Under the pieces are notes generated by a model that did not search any database, had not been told where the DNA came from, and saw only the letters and a list, made by a program, of their open reading frames with translations. A stretch of 64,000 nt of DNA from an uncultured Bacteroidales bacterium (GTDB lineage Bacteria; Bacteroidota; Bacteroidia; Bacteroidales; F082). This document shows positions 23,775-32,157 of the stretch, one piece after another (the first letter of the stretch is position 1; each line of letters opens with the position of its first letter). The position numbers and the translations under genes are program-made. The stretch is from positions 454,524-518,523 of the forward strand of contig CAJOHD010000001.1 in the NCBI GenBank assembly GCA_905234275.1, in the 5' to 3' direction.

Positions 23775-24074
23775 ATGGATATCGAAAGAATTATCGAATT
23801 GACATTGATCACCGCTTATGTGGTGCTTTATTTCGGCATGCCTGCTGTCGCAAAAAGGATTTACGACCCTGATCGCAGACGTGCGGTCATCAACAAATTG
23901 AATGTTGTATTCCTCTTTATTATGTTGGGAATAGTGTGCTTCGTCGTTCGTGATTTCATCGTTTACGACCTTGCAGGCGACTACAAAGCCTCACGTATAG
24001 GGCTTGTGTTCATGACGGTGCTGATGTTTGTCTACACCACGTTTTTCAAGAAGAAGCAGTGGTTTGAGGAGTAG
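23775..24074 (+). CDS. Small membrane protein, 99 aa
   Basis: I do not recognise a family. Three hydrophobic stretches are visible (LTLITAYVVLYFGMPAVA, VVFLFIMLGIVCFVVRDFIV and IGLVFMTVLMFVYTTFF), separated by charged loops (KRIYDPDRRRAVINK). The protein ends KKKQWFEE. It follows the RHH gene by 2 bases and ends exactly where the convergent gene ends, so it is the last gene of the SPFH/PH/CPBP/RHH unit. A small accessory membrane subunit is the likely role. Confidence 0.65.
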   Translation: MDIERIIELTLITAYVVLYFGMPAVAKRIYDPDRRRAVINKLNVVFLFIMLGIVCFVVRDFIVYDLAGDYKASRIGLVFMTVLMFVYTTFFKKKQWFEE

Positions 24075-24692
24075 TTATTCCTCGGTGTCGAGCCATTCCC
24101 ACTCGGTAGGAAGGGTGGCCTTGCGCTTGGTGCAGTCGTCGGATTTGCACTTGAAGCCGATCTCGTTCTTGTTGAACTTCACCTCATAAAGACCTTTGAC
24201 ATCTTTACAAGGGTCTTTTTTGTTTATGAAAGTGATTAAATCGCCGTCAACGCTATAAGTTCCGATGATAGGCAGGTCGCTGTCGACGCCCATGAAATCG
24301 AGGCGGTATTCTTTGCCGTCCATGGTGAGGAAAGCGCCGCCAGTAGTGCTCTGCCATGTGCCTTTGATGCTTTGCTCAACAACCTTAGTCTCAGCGGCTT
24401 TCTTTTCAGCTTTCTCGTCTTTTTTGACTTCAGCGGTTGCTTTTTCTTCGGCTTTCGGATTTTCAGCCGCTTTCACATCTTTCTTTTCTTGTTTTTCAAC
24501 AAGTTGCGAGGTCGGTTTTTCTACTTTCGCAGCCTTGTTGCTTGGTCTGAATACACTGAAAATCAAGAAGAAAGCTAATATAATGACGAAAATTATCACA
24601 ATTAGTTTTGTGAAGATATTGCCTGATTTTTTCTTTTTTGACGAACCTTTTTTCTTCGGTTTGCTTATCGGTTTCTTAACTTTTTTTGCCAT
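24075..24692 (-). CDS. Lys/Ala/Glu-rich single-pass membrane protein, 205 aa
   Basis: A strongly basic start (KKVKKPISKPKKKGSSKKKK) precedes one membrane helix (TKLIVIIFVIILAFFLIFSVF, about residues 28-48). Then comes a low-complexity Lys/Glu/Ala linker (residues 55-105) and a small beta-rich domain, from GTWQSTTGGAFLTMDGKEYRL to the end, which resembles lipocalin-like or META-type beta domains. The topology suggests an inner-membrane protein with a periplasmic domain held away from the membrane by the charged linker. No function can be assigned. A minus-strand TATCTTTG box near 24731-24738 is the likely promoter. Confidence 0.65.
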   Translation of the reverse strand: MAKKVKKPISKPKKKGSSKKKKSGNIFTKLIVIIFVIILAFFLIFSVFRPSNKAAKVEKPTSQLVEKQEKKDVKAAENPKAEEKATAEVKKDEKAEKKAAETKVVEQSIKGTWQSTTGGAFLTMDGKEYRLDFMGVDSDLPIIGTYSVDGDLITFINKKDPCKDVKGLYEVKFNKNEIGFKCKSDDCTKRKATLPTEWEWLDTEE

Positions 24693-24778
24693 AACGTTTA
24701 TTTTTATTCATCATCCCTAATGACGGGACAAAGATAACATTTTTTTAAATAATGATGTAAAATATCACCATAAATTTT

Positions 24779-24786
24779 GTATTTTT
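24779..24786 (+). promoter_or_regulatory. -7 box of guaA
   Basis: TATTTTTG lies about 20 bases before the guaA ATG at 24806 and excludes a longer start at 24785. Confidence 0.5.
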
Positions 24787-24805
24787 GCACCGAAATTTTA
24801 CCAAT

Positions 24806-26380
24806 ATGCAGGAAACAATTCTGATTTTAGATTTCGGCTCGCAGGTGACACAGCTCATCGGACGCCGTCTGCGCGAGCTCAACGTTTATTGTGAAATCCA
24901 TCCATACAATAAAATCCCAGCAATTACTGACGATATCAAAGGCGTGATTTTAAGCGGAAGTCCTTCGTCTGTTCGTGACGACAAGGCGCCTTTTGCTGAT
25001 TTGTCGAACATAAAAGGCAAGCTGCCATTACTTGGAATTTGCTACGGAGCGCAGTTTATGGCTCATCATTTCGGAGGTGAGGTGAACTCTTCGTTGGCTC
25101 GTGAATATGGCCGCGCTATGCTGACAGTCGTTGAGGAGGATAACATCCTTTTCAAAGGTGTTTCAAAGACCTCGCAAGTGTGGATGTCGCATGGTGACAC
25201 CATCGCTAAATTACCTAAAAATGCTCATGTTATCGCTAAGACCGACGACGTGGAGAATGCCGCTTACAAAATCGACGGCGAGGACACTTGGGCGGTGCAG
25301 TTCCATCCGGAGGTGTTCCACAGCAAGGAAGGTCCGAAGATGCTTGAAAACTTCGCGATGAACATCTGCGGTTGCCACGGTAACTGGACTCCTGATTCAT
25401 TTATCGACACAACCGTGGAAGCGATGCGCGCCAAACTCGGAAACGATAAGGTTATCCTGGGTCTTTCGGGCGGTGTCGACAGCACAGTGGCCGCAGTGTT
25501 GCTCAACAAGGCTATTGGTAAAAACTTGACATGTATCTTTGTCGACAACGGACTTCTCCGCAAAAACGAATTTGAAGACGTTCTCGATTCATATAAAGAC
25601 TTGGGTCTCAATGTGATAGGTGTACATGCAGGCAATTTGTTCTTGAGCAAACTCGCCGGCGTGACTGACCCAGAAGCGAAACGTAAAGCTATCGGCTCAA
25701 CATTTATCGACGTTTTTGAGGCAGAAGCCAAGAAGATTGAAGGCGCAAAATGGCTCGCTCAAGGCACCATCTATCCTGACGTCATCGAGAGCGTGAGCGT
25801 CAACGGACCGAGCTGCAAGATCAAGTCGCATCACAATGTGGGCGGACTTCCTGAGAAGATGAACCTCAAGATTGTGGAGCCGTTGCGTACATTGTTCAAA
25901 GACGAGGTTCGTCGTGTGGGCCGCGCATTAGGCATCAAACGCGAACTCGTGGGTCGTCATCCTTTCCCTGGACCGAGCCTCGGAATCCGTATCCTTGGTG
26001 AGGTGACGGAAGAGAAGCTCCGCATCCTTCGCGATGCTGACGATATCTTCATCCGCGGTTTGCGTGAGTGGAAATGCGAATTGCCGAGTGCATCTTATCC
26101 AAACGAGATGGCTGACAATCTCTACGACAGCATCTGGCAGGCCGGAACGATGCTTCTTCCAGTGAAGAGCGTCGGCGTGATGGGGGATGAGCGCAGCTAC
26201 GAATACACCATCGCTTTACGTGCCGTCATCTCAACCGACGGAATGACCGCCGACTGGGTGCATCTGCCGTATGAGTTTATGGCGAAAGTTTCAAACGACA
26301 TTATAAATAAGGTCAAAGGCGTGAACAGGGTATGCTACGATATCTCGTCAAAACCGCCAGCGACCATTGAATGGGAATAA
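24806..26380 (+). CDS. guaA: GMP synthase (glutamine-hydrolysing), 524 aa
   Basis: GuaA converts XMP, ATP and glutamine to GMP, the last step of guanine nucleotide synthesis. The class I glutamine amidotransferase domain is N-terminal, with the nucleophile in LLGICYGAQ (Cys79) and the His/Glu pair in [10 protein letters not shown]. The ATP pyrophosphatase domain has the PP-loop LSGGVDST (about residues 215-222). The C-terminal dimerisation domain ends KPPATIEWE, the family's usual ending. I chose [11 protein letters not shown] at 24806 because it matches the family start and lies after the -7 box. The YitT gene follows after 11 bases. Confidence 0.97.
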   Translation: MQETILILDFGSQVTQLIGRRLRELNVYCEIHPYNKIPAITDDIKGVILSGSPSSVRDDKAPFADLSNIKGKLPLLGICYGAQFMAHHFGGEVNSSLAREYGRAMLTVVEEDNILFKGVSKTSQVWMSHGDTIAKLPKNAHVIAKTDDVENAAYKIDGEDTWAVQFHPEVFHSKEGPKMLENFAMNICGCHGNWTPDSFIDTTVEAMRAKLGNDKVILGLSGGVDSTVAAVLLNKAIGKNLTCIFVDNGLLRKNEFEDVLDSYKDLGLNVIGVHAGNLFLSKLAGVTDPEAKRKAIGSTFIDVFEAEAKKIEGAKWLAQGTIYPDVIESVSVNGPSCKIKSHHNVGGLPEKMNLKIVEPLRTLFKDEVRRVGRALGIKRELVGRHPFPGPSLGIRILGEVTEEKLRILRDADDIFIRGLREWKCELPSASYPNEMADNLYDSIWQAGTMLLPVKSVGVMGDERSYEYTIALRAVISTDGMTADWVHLPYEFMAKVSNDIINKVKGVNRVCYDISSKPPATIEWE

Positions 26381-26391
26381 ATATTACTATT

Positions 26392-27348
26392 ATGACAAAA
26401 AAAATCAACTGGAAACAGGAAATAATCTCCTACGCCTTCCTTATCTTCGGAAGCGCATTGTTCGCCATCGGCGACGTGATGTTCGTTAACCCTTACCACC
26501 TCGCACCTGGTGGCACATACGGTCTTTCCAACGTGCTCAACGCGTTGTATCCTTGGAAAGTGTCATTGTACGCTATCTGCATGGATATCCCGCTGCTCGT
26601 CATCGGAACATGGATTCTCGGACCGAAATTCGGATTCAAGACGATTCTTTCGACAATCCTTATCTTCGCATGCACGTTTGTGCTCGAGTCAACATGGGGC
26701 TACGATCCTGTCATTTTTGAGTATAAACATGTGTTTGCTGAAGGTGATGTAGTTGACAAATCGATGCTCGAAGTCCTTGGTACTAATACCTATTTTAAAC
26801 CTGACTACTTCCTGAACACCCTCGTTTCAGGCGGTATTTACGGTCTCGCTATTGGTTTTGTCTTCAAGTCGGGCGCTACATCAGGCGGCAGCGATATCAT
26901 CTCAATGATTTTGCACAAATATACTAAAATCTCCCTCGGAACGTTAGTAATGATAGTTGACTCGTGCATCACATTGACATCACTCTTGCTCGGCGAGATT
27001 CGTCTGCCAATCTACTCAATCCTCCTGATTGTGATTGAAAGCAAGATCATCGACCTCATCGTCGACGGTGTCAAGAGCTACAAGACGGCATTTATCATCA
27101 CTGATAAGATTGAAGATGTTAGAGCATACATTATCAATGACTTGGATAGAGGTGGTACATGCTTCGTCGGCACAGGTCTCTACAAAGGTCAGGAGCGTAA
27201 GATGATTTACACCAACCTCGACCGCACAGACTTGGTGAAACTGAAGCTTAGCTTGCGCGACATCGACCCGAACGCATTCGTCAACGTGATTGAGAGTGCG
27301 GAGGTTATGGGTAACGGCTTTGTGCCGCTCCCGCATAAAGATAAATAA
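26392..27348 (+). CDS. YitT family membrane protein (DUF161 plus DUF2179), 318 aa
   Basis: Several hydrophobic segments make up the YitT membrane domain. It includes FVNPYHLAPGGTYGLSNVLN near residue 30 and FKSGATSGGSDIISMILHKYTKISLG near residue 165, both family hallmarks. The C-terminal soluble domain (about residue 235 on: KTAFIITDKIEDVRAYIINDLDRGGTCFVG, YTNLDRTDLVKLKLSLRDIDPNAFVNV) is DUF2179. Function is unknown, though transport has been suggested. I chose the ATG at 26392, giving MTKKINWKQEI. The stop codon overlaps the start of the next gene (ATAATG), so the two are coupled. Confidence 0.93.
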   Translation: MTKKINWKQEIISYAFLIFGSALFAIGDVMFVNPYHLAPGGTYGLSNVLNALYPWKVSLYAICMDIPLLVIGTWILGPKFGFKTILSTILIFACTFVLESTWGYDPVIFEYKHVFAEGDVVDKSMLEVLGTNTYFKPDYFLNTLVSGGIYGLAIGFVFKSGATSGGSDIISMILHKYTKISLGTLVMIVDSCITLTSLLLGEIRLPIYSILLIVIESKIIDLIVDGVKSYKTAFIITDKIEDVRAYIINDLDRGGTCFVGTGLYKGQERKMIYTNLDRTDLVKLKLSLRDIDPNAFVNVIESAEVMGNGFVPLPHKDK

Positions 27349-28682
27349 TGATAAAAAGACTTTTAAATATTGCATTGTGCCTGTGTTTCTTAGCTTCTGC
27401 GGAGGTTAAGGCACAGGATACATGCCGTGTGGCGCTGATGGTGCCGCTCTATCTTGATCAGGTAGATGAGTCGTTTTTTGAGGCTGAGCCGTCGACAAAG
27501 ATGTTACTGGCAAAACCTTTTTCTTTCCTACATTTTTATGAGGGTTTCATGATTGCCGCCGACTCGGTGGTGAGCATGCGTAACATGAAACTCGACCTCA
27601 AGGTTTACGATGTTGACAATGACGCTCAAAAGGCTACACAAGCAATCGCTGACCCGTGGCTCGCTAACGCCGATCTCATCGTAGGACCATTCTACATCAA
27701 GCCGTTCAAGATAGTTAGCCAATATGCCGAGCTGCGCAATATCCCGATTGTGAACCCGGTGACTCAACGTACGGATGTTATTGATAATCATCCGAATGTG
27801 ATAAAAGTGAAGCCTTCTTTTGAAGGTCAGCTTGCGCCGCTCGACAGCCTGATGAAGAATTATTATCACGCAAACAACGTGTTCATTATCAGAGAGAAGA
27901 AATACTCCGACACGTTGATTGTCAACAAGATAAATGAAATAGTTGAGCGCAATATCGACAGTTGCTCGTATGTCGACAACAGGCATATCGTCAAGACGAT
28001 CAAAAGTCATCATAAGAGATGGAAGTATCTCAAGATCGACTTTGAAGCATCAGATTATCTGACCGACAATATCTCATTGGATGTCAATATTTTAAAGCAA
28101 AATCTTAACGACAGCACAGCGTTCAAAAACCATATTGTGAACATCAATTATGAGCGCGACAGCCTTAATCCGGTGAAAAATTACGCCTCGTCGATGCGAA
28201 ACAACCTCTTCATCGTTTACGGTAATGACAAGGTTTTTGCCAACGAGATAGTTAACAAGGTGACTAAACTCATTGAGCATTACCCGATTACGGTTATCAT
28301 GCTTCCTGAATGGAGTAAGTTTACAGGTCTGTTCAACGACAATCTGATGAAGATGCACGCCATCTATTTTGATGACAAATATCTTGATTATCAGAATATT
28401 AGAGTTGAGAGTTTTATCTGCAAGTTTAGAAACAGATATGAAACTGAGCCTAACGACTATGCTTATCAAGGATTTGATATCGGCTGGTATTTCCTCAATG
28501 CGTTGGATTTGTTTGGCGATGAAATGACCGAAAATCTGCCGGATTATGACATTCCGCTGCTTCAGACGAGGTTCCATTTCCAGAGAAATGAGGAAAATTC
28601 TGGATATGAGAATACTTTCTGGAATGTTTATCAGTTTAAGGGATATAACAGAATGGTTTTGAAAACTGGTTATGAGAAATAA
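27348..28682 (+). CDS. Exported protein with a periplasmic-binding-protein type I fold, 444 aa
   Basis: A signal peptide (IALCLCFLASAEVKAQ) is followed by a type I periplasmic-binding fold. CRVALMVPLYLDQVDESF starts the first beta-alpha unit, FYEGFMIAADSV the next, and NADLIVGPFYIKPFKIVSQYAELRNIPIVNPV is the hinge-side pattern of LivK-like receptors. ITVIMLPEWSKFTGL and DYAYQGFDIGWYFLNALDLFG continue the second lobe. In Bacteroidota such proteins often occur with LysM domains and without a transporter, and none is present here, so a cell-envelope role is more likely than amino-acid uptake. Its end overlaps the next gene by 11 bases. Confidence 0.75.
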   Translation: MIKRLLNIALCLCFLASAEVKAQDTCRVALMVPLYLDQVDESFFEAEPSTKMLLAKPFSFLHFYEGFMIAADSVVSMRNMKLDLKVYDVDNDAQKATQAIADPWLANADLIVGPFYIKPFKIVSQYAELRNIPIVNPVTQRTDVIDNHPNVIKVKPSFEGQLAPLDSLMKNYYHANNVFIIREKKYSDTLIVNKINEIVERNIDSCSYVDNRHIVKTIKSHHKRWKYLKIDFEASDYLTDNISLDVNILKQNLNDSTAFKNHIVNINYERDSLNPVKNYASSMRNNLFIVYGNDKVFANEIVNKVTKLIEHYPITVIMLPEWSKFTGLFNDNLMKMHAIYFDDKYLDYQNIRVESFICKFRNRYETEPNDYAYQGFDIGWYFLNALDLFGDEMTENLPDYDIPLLQTRFHFQRNEENSGYENTFWNVYQFKGYNRMVLKTGYEK

Positions 28683-29331
28683 AATCATTGTTTCTATATT
28701 ATTGATAATCAGTGCTTTTTTGATTTCATGCGAAAAAGATGAGAATGTCGTCAAGTCATATTGGCCAGATGGTGTTATCAAATCGGAATTGCGTTACACT
28801 GACGGCAGTCTTGACGGTGTCTGCAAATGGTATTACCAGAACGGAAAGCCTGAGATGGAAGCGACGTATACGATGAATGTCTTGAATGGCGCATCGACAA
28901 GATGGTATGAAAACGGTAACCTTGAGGAAAAATCTTATTATGTTGACAATCAATATGATGGAGTGGTGGAGGAGTATAACGTTTTTGGACAATTAGTGAA
29001 GCTGTCGACATATCAGAATGGCGTTTTGAACGGCTTGTTTTATCAGTGGTATGACAACGGCAAGCCTTTCGTTGAAGGTGAGTATCGTGACGGGATGATG
29101 CATGCGGCATGGATTATGTATTATCAGGATGGCAGCATCGGAAGCAGTGCAGTTTACGACAAGGGAACAGGCATCCAGAAAGGCTACAGCGAGGGCGGAC
29201 TTTATCAAAATACCTTGATTCACTACAAAAATAACGTAAAAGACGGGGAGGAAGTTCATTATAATATGGACGGAAGTGTGAAGGAAATCTTGGTTTGGGA
29301 CAATGGTAATTACGTAGAGACAAGGAGATAA
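28672..29331 (+). CDS. MORN-repeat (YwqK-type) lipoprotein, 219 aa
   Basis: A lipoprotein signal with lipobox FLISC (Cys20) precedes at least six MORN-like repeats of about 21-24 residues with the pattern Y-x-x-G-x-x-x-G-x-x-x-x-Y-x-x-x-G. Examples are YTDGSLDGVCKWYYQNGKPE, YVDNQYDGVVEEYNVFGQ and YQNGVLNGLFYQWYDNGKPF. These are often annotated as YwqK antitoxin-like proteins, but membership in a toxin-antitoxin pair is unproven and unlikely for an exported lipoprotein. It overlaps the upstream exported protein by 11 bases, so the two probably act together in the envelope. Confidence 0.8.
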   Translation: MRNKIIVSILLIISAFLISCEKDENVVKSYWPDGVIKSELRYTDGSLDGVCKWYYQNGKPEMEATYTMNVLNGASTRWYENGNLEEKSYYVDNQYDGVVEEYNVFGQLVKLSTYQNGVLNGLFYQWYDNGKPFVEGEYRDGMMHAAWIMYYQDGSIGSSAVYDKGTGIQKGYSEGGLYQNTLIHYKNNVKDGEEVHYNMDGSVKEILVWDNGNYVETRR

Positions 29332-29349
29332 AAATATTTTTGAAAATAA

Positions 29350-29380
29350 TTGTTTAATATTAAAATAAGTTATAATTTTG
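29350..29380 (+). promoter_or_regulatory. Consensus promoter of gdhA
   Basis: TTG at 29350-29352, a 20-base spacer and TAATTTTG at 29373-29380, 65 bases before the gdhA ATG. Confidence 0.75.
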
Positions 29381-29445
29381 CAGAAAATTTTAAAGGAAAA
29401 TTCATAGATAATTCATAACGTATTAACACTTTAAATACAAAAGTA

Positions 29446-30789
29446 ATGAAAGTACAAACTATCATGGAAAACCTGGAAAAGAAACATCCAGGCGAAAAAG
29501 AGTATTTGCAGGCAGTTCGCGAAGTGCTCGAATCAATCGAAGAAGTTTACAACAAACATCCAGAATTTGAAGCAGCTAAGATCGTTGAGCGTTTAGTTGA
29601 ACCAGATCGTATCTTCACATTCCGCGTGACATGGGTTGACGACAAAGGTCAGGTGCAGGTTAACTTAGGTTACCGTGTACAGTACAACGCCGCTCTCGGC
29701 GCATACAAAGGCGGTCTCCGTTTCCACCCAGCAGTTAACGTTTCAATGCTTAAGTTCTTGGGCTTCGAGCAGATCTTCAAGAACTCATTGACAAACCTCC
29801 CACTCGGTGGTGGTAAAGGTGGTGCTGATTTCGACCCAACAGGAAAATCAGACGCTGAAATCATGCGTTTCTGCCAGGCTTTCATGTATGAGCTTTGGAG
29901 AAACATCGGTGCTGACCAGGATTCACCAGCTGGTGACGTCGGCGTTGGCGGCCGTGAAATCGGTTACCTCTATGGTGCTTACAAGAAACTCGCTCGCGAG
30001 CACAGCACAGGCGCTCTTACAGGTAAGAGCTACGGCTGGGGTGGTTCTTTGATCCGTCCAGAAGCTACAGGTTTCGGTGCAATGTACTATGTTGACCGCA
30101 TGGTTCACCAGAAGGGTGAGACAATGCAGGGCAAGAAAGTCGCTCTCTCAGGCTTCGGTAACGTGGCATGGGGTGCAACTATCAAAGCTACAGAACTCGG
30201 CGCTAAGGTCGTCGCTATCTCAGGTCCAGACGGCGTTTGCGAAATCGCTGACGGTATCACAAGCGAGATGATCGACTACATGCTCGACATGCGTGCTTCA
30301 AACCGTAACAAGGTTCAGGATATGGCCGACAAATTCCCAGGCAAAGCTAAATTCACCGCTGGTAAGAAAGCTTGGACAGTGAAATGCGATATCGCATGCC
30401 CATGCGCATTCCAGAATGAAATGGCAGAAGAAGATGCTAAGGAATTGATCAAGAACGGTGTGAAATATGTCGCTGAAGTTTCTAACATGGGTTGCCAACC
30501 AGGCGCAATTGAGACATTCCAGAAAGCTGGTATCCCATTCGCTCCAGGTAAAGCTGTTAACGCAGGTGGTGTTGCTACATCAGGTCTCGAGATCTGCCAG
30601 AACGCAGCTCACATCAACTGGACAGCTCCAGAAGTTGACCAGAAACTCCACAAGATCATGAACGACATTTATGACATGTGCGTTGAGTATGGTAAACAGG
30701 CTGACGGTACTATCAACTACGTGAAGGGCGCCAACATCGCCGGCTTCATGCGCGTTGCAAAAGCTATGTTAGCTCAGGGTATCATTTAA
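29446..30789 (+). CDS. gdhA: NADP-type glutamate dehydrogenase, 447 aa
   Basis: This enzyme interconverts glutamate and 2-oxoglutarate plus ammonia. The length is that of the hexameric bacterial type. Landmarks: GYRVQYNAALGAYKGGLRFHP, with the substrate lysines, KNSLTNLPLGGGKGGADFDP and DVGVGGREIGYLYGAYKKL in the substrate domain; the nucleotide-binding loop is GFGNVAWGA near residue 235. Specificity for NADP is inferred from the family branch. Codon use is strongly biased and the promoter is a consensus match, both signs of high expression. In a lysine fermenter it can assimilate released ammonia or ferment glutamate. Confidence 0.95.
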   Translation: MKVQTIMENLEKKHPGEKEYLQAVREVLESIEEVYNKHPEFEAAKIVERLVEPDRIFTFRVTWVDDKGQVQVNLGYRVQYNAALGAYKGGLRFHPAVNVSMLKFLGFEQIFKNSLTNLPLGGGKGGADFDPTGKSDAEIMRFCQAFMYELWRNIGADQDSPAGDVGVGGREIGYLYGAYKKLAREHSTGALTGKSYGWGGSLIRPEATGFGAMYYVDRMVHQKGETMQGKKVALSGFGNVAWGATIKATELGAKVVAISGPDGVCEIADGITSEMIDYMLDMRASNRNKVQDMADKFPGKAKFTAGKKAWTVKCDIACPCAFQNEMAEEDAKELIKNGVKYVAEVSNMGCQPGAIETFQKAGIPFAPGKAVNAGGVATSGLEICQNAAHINWTAPEVDQKLHKIMNDIYDMCVEYGKQADGTINYVKGANIAGFMRVAKAMLAQGII

Positions 30790-30908
30790 TCTTTAGACTT
30801 TAGTCATTAGACCTTAGTCTTTAGACATTAGACTTTAGTAGAGACGGTCAGCTGACCGTCTCTATTTTGTTGTAAAAACTAAAGACTAACAACTAAAGAC
30901 TAAAGACT
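30790..30908. repeat. Composite repeat: TTTAGA-type arms around a 26-bp palindrome
   Basis: Left arm (30790-30838): TTTAGACTTTAGTC-like units. Core (30839-30864): perfect palindrome TAGAGACGGTCAG joined to its reverse complement. Right arm (30875-30908): ACTAAAGACTAAC-like units. The arms are mutually complementary. The element separates gdhA from hydE and could act as the gdhA terminator. Confidence 0.8.
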
Positions 30909-30914
30909 TTTTAT

Positions 30915-30922
30915 TATCTTTG
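30915..30922 (+). promoter_or_regulatory. -7 box of hydE
   Basis: TATCTTTG at 30915-30922 is only 15 bases before the hydE ATG at 30938, giving a very short leader and excluding an upstream start at 30920. Confidence 0.55.
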
Positions 30923-30937
30923 CAAAAAATACTTTTA

Positions 30938-32020
30938 ATGTCGCAATTTGACGAAATACTTGATAAACAATCTTTTACAAAAGAAGACCTGAAACTTCTT
31001 CTTGCTGCGGAAGGCGAGGAGATGTCACGTCTTTTCGACAAAGCGCTGAAAACCAAACTTAAATATCTCGACAACTATGTCCATCTGCGCGGACTGATTG
31101 AATATAGCAACCGCTGCGCTAAATATTGCCTTTACTGCGGCGTGAGAAGCAAGAACACCAAGGTGGAGCGTTACACTTTGAGCGACGACGAAGTGCTTGA
31201 ATGCGCACATCTGGCTCATGATTTGGGCTACGGCTCCGTTGCTATCCAAAGCGGCGAGCGTGATGATAAGGAGTTCGTCGATAAAATTGAATATCTCGTC
31301 AGGGAAATAAAGAAAATCGACAACGGAAGCCTCGGAATCACGCTTTCATTAGGAGAGCAAACCGAAGAAACCTACTGCCGCTGGTTTGAAGCAGGTGCAC
31401 ATCGTTATCTGCTGAGAATTGAGGCCTCTGATGAGGAGCTTTATTATAAGATTCATCCAAAAGATAAAAAACATGATTTTCATAAGCGACTCTCGTGCAT
31501 TGATTCGCTGTTAAATATTGGCTATCAGACTGGTACAGGTGTAATGGTAGGTTTGCCGTTCCAAACCCTCGATAACCTCGCCGATGACCTTCTTTTCTTC
31601 AAGAAAAAAGACGTGGCGATGGTTGGAATGGGTCCTTTCATCCCGCATCCCGACACACCTCTTTATGAATATAAAGACCAGATTCCATCGGCAAAAGACC
31701 GCATGAATCTCACTTTGAAGATGATTGCCGTTCTACGCCTGATGATGCCTGAAATCAACATGGTGGCGGCGACTGCCAACCAGACTGTTGATCCTCTCGG
31801 TCGAGAGAAAGCCATAATGGTAGGCGCCAACGTCATCATGCCTAACATCACACCAAACGAGTTTCGTGAGAATTATCTCATCTATCCCGACAAGGCCTGC
31901 GTCAAAGATAAACCTGACCAATGCCAGACTTGCTTGGATTTACGCATGGAGTCGATAGGGCATAAGGTGCTTTACAACGCTTGGGGAGACTCGAAGGCGT
32001 TTACAAAAAAGAATACATAA
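30938..32020 (+). CDS. hydE: [FeFe] hydrogenase H-cluster radical SAM maturase HydE, 360 aa
   Basis: HydE is one of three maturases that build the 2Fe subcluster of [FeFe] hydrogenase. It is a radical SAM enzyme related to biotin synthase that handles the iron-cysteine-CO-CN intermediate made by HydG. The cluster motif is CAKYCLYC (Cys60, Cys64, Cys67). Family features follow: GSVAIQSGERDD, LGEQTEETYCRWFEAGAHRYLLRIE and GMGPFIPHPDTPL. The accessory C-terminal cysteines are in KDKPDQCQTCLDLRM. I chose the ATG at 30938 (MSQFDEILDK) downstream of the -7 box. hydG and hydF are 2 to 5 kb away on the other strand; no hydrogenase structural gene is in the window. Confidence 0.93.
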   Translation: MSQFDEILDKQSFTKEDLKLLLAAEGEEMSRLFDKALKTKLKYLDNYVHLRGLIEYSNRCAKYCLYCGVRSKNTKVERYTLSDDEVLECAHLAHDLGYGSVAIQSGERDDKEFVDKIEYLVREIKKIDNGSLGITLSLGEQTEETYCRWFEAGAHRYLLRIEASDEELYYKIHPKDKKHDFHKRLSCIDSLLNIGYQTGTGVMVGLPFQTLDNLADDLLFFKKKDVAMVGMGPFIPHPDTPLYEYKDQIPSAKDRMNLTLKMIAVLRLMMPEINMVAATANQTVDPLGREKAIMVGANVIMPNITPNEFRENYLIYPDKACVKDKPDQCQTCLDLRMESIGHKVLYNAWGDSKAFTKKNT

Positions 32021-32069
32021 TAGCATTTGCAGAAGTCAATTAGCCATTAAATGGTATTTGTTGATGAAA

Positions 32070-32118
32070 AATCATCATTAATAGTGATGATTAACGTGAT
32101 ATGGCGGATGTACTTTTG
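32070..32118 (+). promoter_or_regulatory. Promoter and inverted repeat upstream of the TonB receptor remnant
   Basis: AATCATCA (32070-32077) and TGATGATT (32085-32092) form an 8-bp inverted repeat upstream of a TACTTTTG box (32111-32118). The repeat could be an operator for a metal or cofactor regulator, but I cannot name one. Confidence 0.4.
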
Positions 32119-32157
32119 CAAAAGTTTATTATTGTTTAATTAAGAAATTATTATTGT

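Noticed and set aside
28672..29331. Toxin-antitoxin pair suggested by a YwqK-type MORN protein
   Set aside because: It is a lipoprotein coupled to an exported binding-protein-like gene; no toxin frame is present.
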